Shown piece after piece: positions 1-7,925 of a stretch of 64,000 bases of DNA. The first letter of the stretch is position 1. Every line of letters starts with the position of its first letter. The stretch comes from Streptomyces sp. S465. GTDB taxonomy: Bacteria > Actinomycetota > Actinomycetes > Streptomycetales > Streptomycetaceae. The notes under the pieces are model-generated. The model did not search any database, was not told the DNA's origin, and saw only the letters and a list, made by a program, of their open reading frames with translations. The DNA is taken from assembly GCF_026898115.1 (NCBI RefSeq), contig NZ_CP114036.1, positions 1,240,001 to 1,304,000 on the forward strand, written 5' to 3'. A program made the translations under genes and the position numbers.

Positions 1-2
1 CC

Positions 3-71
3 GACGATCTCGCGGGCCTCATGACCAACTCGCACGGCATCCGACCATCCACCATCAAGGAGTTCGCATGA
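3..71 (+). CDS. 3' end of an upstream gene (NmrA/SDR-like tail?)
   Basis: An open frame enters from the left edge and ends in TGA at 69-71, giving about 22 residues (DDLAGLMTNSHGIRPSTIKE, then FA). The stop overlaps the ATG of the next gene in an ATGA arrangement, which argues for a real translationally coupled operon partner. The tail resembles the C-terminus of NmrA/SDR-type NAD(P)-binding proteins, but 22 residues are too few to assign a family. Confidence 0.45.
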   Translation, partial: DDLAGLMTNSHGIRPSTIKEFA

Positions 72-442
72 TCCAGCTCAACGATCTCGACCGCTCGACC
101 CCCTTCCTGGCACAGCTGCAGGGGCCGGACGACGGCCGGCCCGTCACCCTCATCAACACCTTCCTCGCCCCCGAAGGGCAGGTCGACGAGGTCATCGACG
201 TCTGGCGCCAGGACTCCCTGATCATGAAGGCGCAGCCCGGGTTCGTCTCCGCGCAGCTGTACCGCGGCACCGCGGACAGCCGCGTCCTGACGAACGTGGC
301 GGTCTGGGAGACCCTGACCTCCCTCAAGGACGCCTTTGCGCGTGAGGAGTTCCAGGGCACGCTGACGCTCTACCCGGACGGCTCGTTGTCGCAGCCGGTC
401 GTCACGCGTGCCGTGGCGGTCCCGGGAGTGTGTGTCGCATGA
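68..442 (+). CDS. ABM-domain monooxygenase-like protein
   Basis: A 124-residue protein of the dimeric ferredoxin-like antibiotic biosynthesis monooxygenase (ABM) superfamily. The centre reads TLINTFLAPEGQVDEVIDVW, followed by the family pattern of an oxidised-side-chain helix, QPGFVSAQLYRG, and a strand VAVWETLTSL. Such proteins are small cofactorless oxygenases or isomerase-like enzymes acting on aromatic or polyketide substrates. The start is fixed by AAGGAG at 57-62, six bases before ATG, and by the ATGA overlap with the preceding frame. It lies just upstream of a catabolic cluster on the opposite strand, so a role in the same pathway is possible but inferred. The substrate cannot be read from sequence. 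Confidence 0.75.
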   Translation: MIQLNDLDRSTPFLAQLQGPDDGRPVTLINTFLAPEGQVDEVIDVWRQDSLIMKAQPGFVSAQLYRGTADSRVLTNVAVWETLTSLKDAFAREEFQGTLTLYPDGSLSQPVVTRAVAVPGVCVA

Positions 443-686
443 CGCGCGGCCTGGCCGGCCCGGAGCGACACCGCTACATCCGGAGACGGGACGCGGGCTC
501 CGTTCGCCGGCCGGGCCCTTTATCGGCGGTCCGGGTGGGCCGCCCTGACCACCGCGCGTCGCGGGTTCCCCGCCGTGGGGTGCTGACGACCGCCGGCGCG
601 GACGGCGATGGGCGGGCGGGGGCGGCCCGGTCACGCTCCACAGGCCTTGCCGGTGAGCCGGCGGCGGGGCGCTCGCCGGGTTGTCG

Positions 687-1490
687 TCAGTCGCCGACAA
701 CGGCCAACTGACCGCTGATGTCCTCGGCGGCGCGACGGACCGCCGCGACCACCTCGCCGAGCCGACGGTCGGAAACGCGGTGTTCGAGCGCGGCGACGCT
801 CACGGCGGCGATCACGCCTGTGGAAGGTCCGTGCACCGGGGCCGCGATGCCGAGAATGTCCACGTCGAGTTCGCCCCGGCTGACGCTGTGCCCGTCCTCG
901 CGGATCTGGGCAAGCCGTTCCATCAGCACGTCGATGTCCGTGATCGTGCGTGCGGTGAACCGCTGCAGGCGCTGGGCGGCCAACAGCTCACGGCACTGCT
1001 GTTCGGGCAGCCACGCCAGCAGTGCCAGGGCGGAGGCGCCGGCATTGGCCGGGAGCACACTTCCGCGTTCGTAGGAGATCCGCACCGGGTGGTGCGCCTC
1101 GCAGCGTTCCAGGCATATCGCGGCCCCTCCAGCGCGGCGGGTCAGCAGCACCGTCTCACCGACCGTGTCACGCAGCCGCTCCATCACCGGCAGGGCGACC
1201 TCCGAGAGACCGTACCCGCGCCGCGCCAGGCGAGCCAGCTCCAGGACGCGCATGCCCAGCCGGAAACCACCCCCGGGGTCCTCCTCGAGGAAATCGGTCC
1301 TGACCAGGCTCTGCAGATAGCGGTACGCGGTCGAGCGAGCAGTGCCCAGGGCGGTGGCCACCTCCTGGCCGGAAACGGAGAGCTTGCTCTCCGAGAACAG
1401 CCCGAGGATGTCCAGCGCCCGGTCCGCGGTGGAGTTGCGCTCCCGGTACTGCCCAGTCGGAGCAGCCGTGTCTGACGTGCGTCCTGTCAT
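687..1490 (-). CDS. IclR-family transcriptional regulator
   Basis: About 267 residues. The N-terminal winged helix-turn-helix (roughly 20-85) carries the IclR signature STADRALDILGLFSE, then GTARSTAYRYLQSL as recognition helix. The C-terminal effector domain (about 90-260) includes RDTVGETVLLTRR, GSVLPANAGASALALLA and DVDILGIAAPVHGPS, all typical. IclR proteins bind small aromatic or carboxylic ligands and control catabolic operons. Two ATGs (1499, 1490) are possible. Neither has a clear ribosome site, but a TAAGAT -10-like hexamer sits eight bases before 1490, so a leaderless transcript is possible. A 17-bp palindrome covers the start region, suggesting autoregulation. It is the obvious candidate regulator for the neighbouring ring-degradation genes that share the same palindrome. 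Confidence 0.9.
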   Translation of the reverse strand: MTGRTSDTAAPTGQYRERNSTADRALDILGLFSESKLSVSGQEVATALGTARSTAYRYLQSLVRTDFLEEDPGGGFRLGMRVLELARLARRGYGLSEVALPVMERLRDTVGETVLLTRRAGGAAICLERCEAHHPVRISYERGSVLPANAGASALALLAWLPEQQCRELLAAQRLQRFTARTITDIDVLMERLAQIREDGHSVSRGELDVDILGIAAPVHGPSTGVIAAVSVAALEHRVSDRRLGEVVAAVRRAAEDISGQLAVVGD

Positions 1491-1497
1491 GCAGGAC
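1481..1497. promoter_or_regulatory. Candidate IclR operator over its own start
   Basis: Inverted repeat GTCCTG-N5-CAGGAC, 17 bp, spanning the ATG at 1490. The same half-site recurs at 2117-2134, 9633-9649 and 10345-10382, each upstream of a gene in the cluster. Position over the start codon fits autorepression. The link to this IclR is inferred. Confidence 0.5.
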
Positions 1498-1591
1498 ATC
1501 TTAGCCGGACAAGGGAACCGGAGGCATGACGGTCGGCTCCCGAAGGGGCAGGCAGGGGGTCGGTGGGCGGTCGCCCGCGGAGCCGGCGGAG

Positions 1592-2086
1592 CTACTGCAC
1601 GGGCTGGTAGGCGTTACCGCCGTCACCGAGCAGTCTCTCGGCTTCGGCGTGGATCTCCTCGGGCGAGAGGCCGAAGTCGATGGACTTGCGGAAGGGCTGG
1701 CGGACGTCGCGCTCGATACGCAGGTAGACCTCGTTGCGGTTGCCCTCGGGGTCGAAGAAGTAGATGCCGAAGGCGTTGCCGTGGGTCACTTCCTGCTGCA
1801 CCTTGACGCCCTCCTCCTGGAAGCGCCGGTGGAAGGCCCGCAGGTCTTCCAGGGATTCGACACGCCAGGAGATCTGATGCTGCTGCTTGTCGCCGATGGG
1901 CGACGTGCGGCCGGTCTGGAGGACGAACTCGTGGTGTTCCTCATCGGGCCGGGCACTGAAGAACACGATCTGCAGTTCCTCGTCCTCGTCGGTCACGGTC
2001 AGACCCATGACGCGCTCGTAGAAGTCCCGCATCCTCGGCAGGTCGTACACCCACAGTCCGGTGTGACCGAGTCCGGTGATAGCCAT
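1592..2086 (-). CDS. VOC-family extradiol dioxygenase-like protein
   Basis: A 164-residue single-module vicinal oxygen chelate protein. It opens with ITGLGHTGLWVYDLPRMRDF and has a second His in KQQHQISWRVESLEDLR and a late Glu in PEGNRNEVYLR, giving the His-His-Glu metal triad expected of extradiol dioxygenases and glyoxalase-fold enzymes. Classical catechol 2,3-dioxygenases are about twice this length with two modules, so it would act as a dimer of the small type or as another VOC enzyme. The ATG at 2086 is preferred to an upstream alternative because it begins the conserved strand and has GGAGAGGG upstream. A palindrome at 2117-2134 lies in its leader. The context of hydroxylase, FAH hydrolase and IclR supports ring cleavage. 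Confidence 0.82.
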   Translation of the reverse strand: MAITGLGHTGLWVYDLPRMRDFYERVMGLTVTDEDEELQIVFFSARPDEEHHEFVLQTGRTSPIGDKQQHQISWRVESLEDLRAFHRRFQEEGVKVQQEVTHGNAFGIYFFDPEGNRNEVYLRIERDVRQPFRKSIDFGLSPEEIHAEAERLLGDGGNAYQPVQ

Positions 2087-2116
2087 GGTCGCCACCCTCT
2101 CCAGTTGTCTCACTAA

Positions 2117-2134
2117 ACAGGACACCTATCCTGT
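2117..2134. promoter_or_regulatory. Candidate IclR operator, VOC/FAH divergent region
   Basis: Palindrome ACAGGA-N6-TCCTGT followed by ATTTCG, in the 109-bp space between the divergent VOC gene (start 2086) and FAH gene (start 2196). It could control both. Its half-site matches the elements at 1481, 9633 and 10366. A low-GC stretch around it fits a promoter. Confidence 0.5.
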
Positions 2135-2195
2135 ATTTCGCAACTAGCGTACGATCGGCGATGACAATGGTCAATGAAGAAAGAGGTGTGCAGGC

Positions 2196-3038
2196 ATGCG
2201 ACTTGCTACTTTGCGAATGGCCGAGGGAACCCGGGCGGCCAGACGCGACGGGGAGTCCTATGTACTGCTCCCCCACTCCGATGTGGGCGGCCTGCTCAAC
2301 TCGGGGGAGAACTGGCTCGAGGCGGCCGCCGCGGCCGATGGTGAGCGGCTGACCGGTACCGAGGTCGAGTTCGCTCCGGTGGTACCCCACCCGAACAAAA
2401 TCATCTGCCTCGGGCTGAACTACGCCACGCACATCAAGGAGATGGGGCGGGACACGCCCCGGTATCCCACGCTGTTCGCGAAGTACGACGGTTCCCTCAT
2501 CGGCGCACACGACCCCATCACCCTGCCGAAGGTCAGCGGCACGGTCGACTGGGAGGCGGAGCTGGCGTTCGTGATCGGCCGGGCCGCCCGCCACGTGCCC
2601 AGGAGCGACGCTCTGGGCTTCGTCGCCGGCTACAGCGTCGCCAACGACGTGACGGTGCGCGAATACCAGCGGCGCACCCGCGAGTTCCTGGCCGGCAAGA
2701 CATTCGAGGGGACCACCCCGATCGGTCCCGAGCTGGTGACCGCCGACGAGTTCGGCGGCAAGGAGCCGGACCTGGAGATCCGCTGCGAGGTGGACGGCGA
2801 GGTGATGCAGCACTCCCGCACGTCCGACCTGCTGTTCGGCATCGCTGACATCGTCGCGTACGTCAGCGGCATCATCACGTTGCTGCCGGGCGATGTCATC
2901 TGCACCGGCACACCGGGTGGGGTCGGCGACGGCCGTGACCCCAAGGTCTACCTCAAGGAAGGCCAGACCCTGCGCACCGTCGTCGAGGGCCTGGGCGAGA
3001 CGGTGAACGTGTGCGTCGGGGAGGCCCGCGGTTCTTAG
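2196..3038 (+). CDS. Fumarylacetoacetate hydrolase-family protein
   Basis: 280 residues. Residues about 70-275 form the FAH catalytic domain: IICLGLNYATHIKE, the metal-binding acidic cluster in VDWEAELAFVIG, GYSVANDVTVREYQ with its conserved Asp, GTTPIGPELVT and the closing ICTGTPGGVGDG. The family hydrolyses C-C bonds of acylpyruvates (fumarylpyruvate, acetopyruvate) or isomerises/decarboxylates meta-cleavage products, using Mg or Mn. In this setting it would act after ring opening by the VOC or cupin enzyme. The start follows AAAGAGG about eight bases upstream. Its TAG (3036-3038) overlaps the TAA of the converging truncated oxidoreductase (3035-3037). Exact substrate unknown. Confidence 0.88.
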   Translation: MRLATLRMAEGTRAARRDGESYVLLPHSDVGGLLNSGENWLEAAAAADGERLTGTEVEFAPVVPHPNKIICLGLNYATHIKEMGRDTPRYPTLFAKYDGSLIGAHDPITLPKVSGTVDWEAELAFVIGRAARHVPRSDALGFVAGYSVANDVTVREYQRRTREFLAGKTFEGTTPIGPELVTADEFGGKEPDLEIRCEVDGEVMQHSRTSDLLFGIADIVAYVSGIITLLPGDVICTGTPGGVGDGRDPKVYLKEGQTLRTVVEGLGETVNVCVGEARGS

Positions 3039-3409
3039 GTACCGGGCTTGAGCAGGATGCGCCCGACGACCCCCGTGCCGTTCTCCATGAGGTCGTGTGC
3101 CTGGGCGGCCCTGGACAGCGGGAAGCGCGCCGCGATCGGCGGGCGCAGCCGGCCGTCGGCGAGGGGGGACATCACGCGCAGGGCGTCGTCGTGCCGTGCC
3201 CCGCGCACGCCGACGATGTCGGCTTCCCGACGGGTGAGATCGAAGACGGTGAACGGCAGCGGACCGGGCGGACTCTGCTCGCCGGCGGCCGGGCAGAGGC
3301 GGCCTCCGAGGCCGAGGGCCGGCAGGGGCTTTCGCTCGTGGACAAGCCGGTCCGGGCCGCCGTGCTCGTAGGCCCACACGGCGGCGGTGGTCGTGGGCAG
3401 CGTGGTCAC
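3035..3409 (-). pseudogene. Internally deleted quinone oxidoreductase/MDR remnant
   Basis: A 124-codon open frame joining two ends of a medium-chain NADPH:quinone oxidoreductase. The N-terminal piece AAVWAYEHGGPDRLVHER is the usual first strand. It jumps after PALGLGG directly to the last third (PFTVFDLTRREADIVGVRG, then PLSRAAQAHDLMENGTGVVG and a Lys-Pro end). The GroES-like core and nearly all of the Rossmann fold are missing (family length about 320-340), so the enzyme cannot work as such. The GTG start overlaps the TGA of the FAD hydroxylase in a GTGA junction, so the remnant is probably still translated as the last operon gene. In-frame deletion is the simplest explanation. Confidence 0.75.
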
Positions 3410-4992
3410 CGGGTCTCGTTGCGCAGGACCGCCGCGACGGCGGGGATGTCGTCGGGGCCCAGGACGGCTGCGATGTACCGGTCGGGTTTGACCAGGACGA
3501 ACCGATGACGGGCAGGGGCGAGGGCCCGTTCGAGGCGGCCGTCGGCGTCCGCGACGGCCTCCCGGGGGCCGGCGGCCGGCGGCAGCCGGTCGCCCAGAAG
3601 GATGTCGATCCGTTTGATGTCCAGGACGTCGTCCGGCCAGTTCGGGCTGTCGAAGTGCTGCCAGGCGGCGTCGGGGACGTCGACGCCCAGCAGGGCGAAC
3701 GACTGGCCGAGGACCTCGTCGAGGAGCCGCGGACGCAGACTCGGTGGTACCAACACCCGCGGCTGGGGCAGCTGGGTGCCCGTCAGTCGGTGGGCGCCCA
3801 TGACCAGGCCGGCCTCGTGCCGGGCGCGGGGCCGGAACCGCATCTCGGTGAGGTAGCGCCGTCCGGGCGGGGTGCGCAGGAGCGTACGGGCGGCCACGTC
3901 GCGCAGCAGCGCGCGGCGCCGGTCGGTGGTCATGACGATGTCGCCGAGTCGTTGGGAGTGACGGACCATCGCGGTGGCGTGCTCGCGCCGCTCCGCCTCG
4001 TAGGTGTCGAGCAGGCTCTCCCGCGCGCGCCCGTGCCACACGACGTCGATCTTCCAGGCCAGGTTCGCGGCGTCGCGTATGCCGGAGTTGAGCCCCTGGC
4101 CGGCGAAGGGCGGCATCATGTGGGCGGCGTCGCCCAGGAGCAGGACGTGCCCGTCACGCCAGCGGTCGGCGACGACGGCGTTGAAGGTGTAGGTGGTGCA
4201 GCGCTCTACCTGGTCCTCGGCGAGGGGCCGGTAGGGCGCGACGAGCCGTCGGAGGGTTTCGAAGTCGGGGCGGACGCCCTTTTCGCCTTCGCCGGAGTGG
4301 AGGAGGAACTCGTAACGGCAGCGGCCGCCGCGGCCGGGGACGATGACGGTGGGCCGGTCGGGAGTGCCGTGGTGCATGCCGTAGCGCTCGTCATGATGGT
4401 CCCCGGTGGTGTCGGCGACCATCCAGACCTGCTGGTGGCTGGTGCCGGTCATGCCGATGCCGCGCAGATCCCGCACGGCGGAGCGGCCGCCATCGCACGC
4501 CAGGACCCAGCTGGCCCGGATGCTCTGGGTGCGGGTGTCGCCGGGCGTACGGACGGTGGCGGTGGCGCCGGCCGCGTCGGGGTCCTCGTCCACGGTGAGC
4601 AGTTCGGTGGAAAAGCGGATGTCCGCCTCGGGACGGGATGTCACCTCGTCCAGCAGGAGCTTTTCCAGTTCGGGCTGGACGAACTGGTTCTTGAAGGGGA
4701 AGCCGAGCCGGTAGGGGTGCGGGCCGCGGGCGTGGAACAGGGGGCGGCCCTTGCGGTCGTAGTAGCGGGTACCGGTGCCGGGAACAACGATCTCCAGGAC
4801 CTTGTCCGCCAGTCCCGCCGCCTGCAGGGCGCGCAGGGATTCGTCGTCCAGGCTGATGGCCTTGGCCTCGTCGCTGGTGGAAGGGTTGCGTTCCACCAGG
4901 ATGAGCGGCACGCCGCGGGCGGCCAGGAGGTTGGCGACGGTGAGGCCGACGGGGCCTCCGCCGACAACGAGTACGGGGTGTCGCGGGTTCAC
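3406..4992 (-). CDS. FAD-dependent aromatic hydroxylase, MhpA type
   Basis: About 528 residues of the class A flavoprotein monooxygenase family. The FAD dinucleotide fold is at the start (VLVVGGGPVGLTVANLLAAR), followed by LVERNPSTSDEAKAISLDDES, the DG-type motif VLACDGGRSAVRD and the GD motif VLLLGDAAHMMPPFAGQGLN. A C-terminal thioredoxin-like extension follows, as in 3-(3-hydroxyphenyl)propionate hydroxylase (MhpA) and related phenol hydroxylases. It would add a hydroxyl group to a phenolic ring using NAD(P)H and O2. The GTG start at 4992 gives a GTGA overlap with the preceding alcohol dehydrogenase; an in-frame ATG at 5013 is the alternative. Its own TGA overlaps the GTG of the remnant downstream. 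Confidence 0.88.
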   Translation of the reverse strand: MNPRHPVLVVGGGPVGLTVANLLAARGVPLILVERNPSTSDEAKAISLDDESLRALQAAGLADKVLEIVVPGTGTRYYDRKGRPLFHARGPHPYRLGFPFKNQFVQPELEKLLLDEVTSRPEADIRFSTELLTVDEDPDAAGATATVRTPGDTRTQSIRASWVLACDGGRSAVRDLRGIGMTGTSHQQVWMVADTTGDHHDERYGMHHGTPDRPTVIVPGRGGRCRYEFLLHSGEGEKGVRPDFETLRRLVAPYRPLAEDQVERCTTYTFNAVVADRWRDGHVLLLGDAAHMMPPFAGQGLNSGIRDAANLAWKIDVVWHGRARESLLDTYEAERREHATAMVRHSQRLGDIVMTTDRRRALLRDVAARTLLRTPPGRRYLTEMRFRPRARHEAGLVMGAHRLTGTQLPQPRVLVPPSLRPRLLDEVLGQSFALLGVDVPDAAWQHFDSPNWPDDVLDIKRIDILLGDRLPPAAGPREAVADADGRLERALAPARHRFVLVKPDRYIAAVLGPDDIPAVAAVLRNETR

Positions 4993-6092
4993 GGGTTGAC
5001 CACCACCATCCATAGGGGTTCCGTCCTGCTCCGCAGGGCGGCGATGGCCTCGGCCGCTTCGGTGAGCGGGTATCGGTGGGTGATGAGTTCGTCGGCCCGC
5101 AGCGTGTTCCGGGCGAGGAGGGCGAGGACCTGCTGGGCGTCCGTGCGCGTGCAGGCGCGGGTCCCGATGACACGCCAGCAATTGACCATGATGGCGGCCG
5201 TGGGCAGCGTCAGCGGGCTGGGGTTGGCGCCCATGTGGACGAGGGCGCCGCCGGTGGTGAGCGCGGCGAGTGCCTGGGAGGTGGCCGGGCCTTCCGGGAC
5301 GAAGTCGAGAACCGCGTCGGCTCCCCGCGGGGCGAGGCGGCGCAGGGCACGGGTGAGTCCACCGTCCTCGGCCCAGGTGGCGGGCAGTTCCTCGAGCGCC
5401 ACCAGGTCGGTGGCCACGCCCCCGGCGAGCCTGCCGACGGCTCGCAGCCGTTCGGCGCTGCGCCCGACGAGGATGAGACGGGCGACGCCGAAGTGGCGGG
5501 CGAGTGTGATGGTGGCCGTGCCCATCGTGCCGGTGGCGGCGGTCACCACGAGGGTGGATCCCAGGGGCAGGTCGGCGAGTTTGAGGGCTCGCACGGCATT
5601 GGCCAGGTCGTGGACCTTGGCGCCCACGTCGAAGGACACGTTGTCGGGCAGGGGGTCCACCAGCCAGTGCGGGACCCGGATGTACTCGGCGAGGCCGCCG
5701 TCGTGGTAGCGCTCGTAGAGCGGCAAGGGGCCGTCGCTGAAGGCGGCGTGTCCTATGAGCGCCTGCTGCGGGCACATCATGTCCCGGTCGGATCGGCAAT
5801 ACGCGCATGCGCGGCAGTTGAGGTTGGGATGCACGCGCACACGCGTGCCGACGGCGAGGGTGTCGGCCTCGTTGCCGGTGGCGACAATGGTGCCGGCCGC
5901 CTCATGGCCGAGGGTGGTGGGGAGGTTCTTGAAGGCTCCCTGGGCAAGCAGGGTCATCATGCCGGGAGCGAGTCCCGCGGATGCCACCTTGACCAGGACG
6001 TCCTGCGGTCCGGGCTCAGGTATGTCGATCTCGTGCAGGTGCAGAGCGTCAGAGCCCTGCTGGGCGCGGACTGCGAGCATGGTGGTCGTCAT
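4989..6092 (-). CDS. Zinc-type alcohol dehydrogenase
   Basis: 367 residues of the medium-chain dehydrogenase/reductase family. The GroES-like domain carries GHEAAGTIVATG and a four-Cys structural zinc lobe (CRACAYCRSDRDMMC, spacing Cx2Cx2Cx7C). The Rossmann part has TAATGTMGTATITLAR. The catalytic-zinc Cys usually found near residue 40 is absent: the segment reads SAGLAPGMMTLL. Zinc-independent chemistry or an altered site is therefore possible. The ATG at 6092 lies 19 bases after the bicupin stop, and the TGA overlaps the hydroxylase GTG. It would oxidise or reduce an alcohol/aldehyde intermediate of the pathway; substrate unknown. Confidence 0.85.
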   Translation of the reverse strand: MTTTMLAVRAQQGSDALHLHEIDIPEPGPQDVLVKVASAGLAPGMMTLLAQGAFKNLPTTLGHEAAGTIVATGNEADTLAVGTRVRVHPNLNCRACAYCRSDRDMMCPQQALIGHAAFSDGPLPLYERYHDGGLAEYIRVPHWLVDPLPDNVSFDVGAKVHDLANAVRALKLADLPLGSTLVVTAATGTMGTATITLARHFGVARLILVGRSAERLRAVGRLAGGVATDLVALEELPATWAEDGGLTRALRRLAPRGADAVLDFVPEGPATSQALAALTTGGALVHMGANPSPLTLPTAAIMVNCWRVIGTRACTRTDAQQVLALLARNTLRADELITHRYPLTEAAEAIAALRSRTEPLWMVVVNP

Positions 6093-6111
6093 GGGATGCG
6101 GCTCCTGTGTG

Positions 6112-7095
6112 TCAGGGCTGGAGGGCGGCCAGGCGTTCGGGGGTGTACGGCTCCGCGGTCCTGGTCGTCTCGGCGATCTGCGGGAGATCTCGGTCGGAGA
6201 AGACAGTGAGGTACTCATTCGGCTCACGGCATACGCTGGTGCAGGCGATGCCGAGCGGGATGCGGACGAAGTCTCCCGGCCCCAGTTCGACGATTCCACG
6301 CTGGCTGACGAGGGTTCGGTGCCCGCTGATCTGGTACTGGACCTCGTCCGCGTCGAGGGTGCGGCGGTAGGTGCGCTCCGCGGCGGGTTCACGGCGCACC
6401 ATGCCCAGGCGAAAGCCCGGGGAGCGGTACATCCAGCAAACGCCGGGGGCTCCCGTGCCGGTCAGGACCCGGAGGCGTTCCTCCTCGGCGTGCGCCTGTG
6501 CCAGCAACCGCGACTCGTCGACGGGCGCCACGACGATGTCGTGCCCGGGGGTCCCCAGGCACTGGGTGACCGCCTCGTTGACCGGGCCCGGTTCCCAGCC
6601 GGGGAACGGCGGAGAGACGATCTCGGATTGCCTGGCGGGGGAGCGTTCCTCCGTCACCGGCGCGGGTGCGTAGAAGAGCAGGTGACTCTCGCGTCGTCCG
6701 TAGTTGTCATGAGCGACACCACGAGGGATCCGGGAGAACTCTCCGGGCCGGTGTTCGACGACGCCCAGCTCCGTCATCAGGGTGCGCTCGCCGTCGATCT
6801 GGTAGGAGACTTCGTCGACGTCGCAGTTGCGGTGGTAGAAGGGCTGACGGTTGTCCATCGTCTGCCATTCGACGCGCAGTTGTGCGCTTTCGTAGACCCC
6901 GCGCGGTGGCGCGAACGGTACGGCTTTGTACTGCTGCGAGATGTGCACCACGCTCAGCGGCTCGTGGTCCCGCCACAGCGTGACCGGGAAGGGATTGCTG
7001 TGTGGCGGCGACAGCAGGAGGTGCTCGTCGCGTTCGATGAGTCGGGACGGCGCGGGGGAACAGGCGAGGGAGACGACTTCATTGACGGTGCCCAT
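6112..7095 (-). CDS. Bicupin dioxygenase-like protein
   Basis: 327 residues with two cupin units that look like an internal duplication. The first (about 85-145) has YHRNCDVDEVSYQIDGERTL and later RIPRGVAHDN, so His/Glu/His candidate metal ligands are present. The second (about 235-300) has DADEVQYQISGHRTLVSQRG and RIPLGIACTS, where the late His is lost. The layout recalls homogentisate 1,2-dioxygenase and related ring-cleaving bicupins, but the fit is to the fold, not to a defined substrate class. It lies 30 bases after the dienelactone hydrolase and 19 before the alcohol dehydrogenase, so it belongs to the operon. A ring-cleaving role is an inference. Confidence 0.72.
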   Translation of the reverse strand: MGTVNEVVSLACSPAPSRLIERDEHLLLSPPHSNPFPVTLWRDHEPLSVVHISQQYKAVPFAPPRGVYESAQLRVEWQTMDNRQPFYHRNCDVDEVSYQIDGERTLMTELGVVEHRPGEFSRIPRGVAHDNYGRRESHLLFYAPAPVTEERSPARQSEIVSPPFPGWEPGPVNEAVTQCLGTPGHDIVVAPVDESRLLAQAHAEEERLRVLTGTGAPGVCWMYRSPGFRLGMVRREPAAERTYRRTLDADEVQYQISGHRTLVSQRGIVELGPGDFVRIPLGIACTSVCREPNEYLTVFSDRDLPQIAETTRTAEPYTPERLAALQP

Positions 7096-7125
7096 GAAAC
7101 TTCCTTGTTCCGTCGGGTGGATGCG

Positions 7126-7872
7126 TCAGGCGCTGCGGGAGATGTGCTTGTCCAGAAAGCGGTGAGTGCGCTCCCAGGCGGTCTCCGCGCTGTCCTGGAC
7201 GTACATGTGCGGGCGGGCGTCGCAGGCGAAGGCGTGTCCGGCACCCGCGTACACGTGGCTTTCGAAGGTGACTCCGGCGGAGGTCAGGGCCTTGTCGATG
7301 GCCGCGACCTGTTCGCTGGGGATGGTGGGGTCGTCCGAGCCGACGTGCAGCAGCATGGGGGCGTCGATGCTCACGGCGCGGTCCACGACCGCATGCGGGC
7401 CGGCCGCGATGCCGGGACCGTAGAAGACCACCACGGCCCCCAGGCCGCTGATGCGGGTGGCGGCGGTGAAGGCGGCCCGGCCGCCGAAACAGAAGCCGTT
7501 GATCGCGGTGCGGAACGCGGGGACGTGTTCGCGCTGCTGGAGGTGGTCAAGCACCGCCTCGACGTCTGTGGTGATCGCATCCGGACCGATGGCACCGATC
7601 AGGGGCATCGCTTCGGCGTGCTGCTCGTAACCCAGAGTGCCCACTCCGCTGCGGTGGAAGAGGTCGGGAGCCAGAGCCAGGAAGCCGCGAGCGGCATAGC
7701 GACGCGCGATGTCCTGGATGTGGTCGTTGACGCCGAATGCCTCCTGCAACACGATCACAGCCCGGTCGGCGGGCCCGTCGGGGCGGGCGAGGTAGACCCG
7801 CATCGGACCGTCAGCTGTGGGGACGGTCGTCCAGTCGGTCGTCGCGGGGGCAGTGGTGCGATGGTCGTTCAC
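7126..7872 (-). CDS. Dienelactone hydrolase family protein
   Basis: 248 residues of the alpha/beta hydrolase dienelactone hydrolase family. The catalytic triad is visible: Cys in INGFCFGGRAAF, Asp in HVGSDDPTIPSEQ, His in YAGAGHAFACD. The activating Glu is in VLQEAFGVNDHIQD. Such enzymes open lactones formed after ortho-cleavage of (chloro)catechols or hydroxyquinol. GTG at 7872 is chosen because AAGGA lies about nine bases upstream and the longer frame adds only low-complexity residues. It is 53 bases after the class II aldolase gene and 30 before the bicupin. Confidence 0.88.
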   Translation of the reverse strand: MNDHRTTAPATTDWTTVPTADGPMRVYLARPDGPADRAVIVLQEAFGVNDHIQDIARRYAARGFLALAPDLFHRSGVGTLGYEQHAEAMPLIGAIGPDAITTDVEAVLDHLQQREHVPAFRTAINGFCFGGRAAFTAATRISGLGAVVVFYGPGIAAGPHAVVDRAVSIDAPMLLHVGSDDPTIPSEQVAAIDKALTSAGVTFESHVYAGAGHAFACDARPHMYVQDSAETAWERTHRFLDKHISRSA

Positions 7873-7925
7873 GGCGGAGAGTCCTTCAGCTGTTACGGGG
7901 TGGTCTTGGGCGTGCGCACACTGAC

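Noticed and set aside
430..711. Plus-strand frame after the ABM gene
   Set aside because: Arg/Gly-rich, overlaps the IclR 3' end, no homology pattern; the 443-686 gap looks non-coding.
1941..3377. Long minus-strand frame opposite the FAH gene
   Set aside because: It is antisense to a clear FAH hydrolase and has no family motifs; only its left end coincides with the VOC gene in another frame.
5013..5808. Extension of the FAD hydroxylase frame to about 800 codons
   Set aside because: The upstream part is Arg/Pro/His-rich and overlaps the alcohol dehydrogenase in another frame; the flavin fold begins right after the GTG at 4992.
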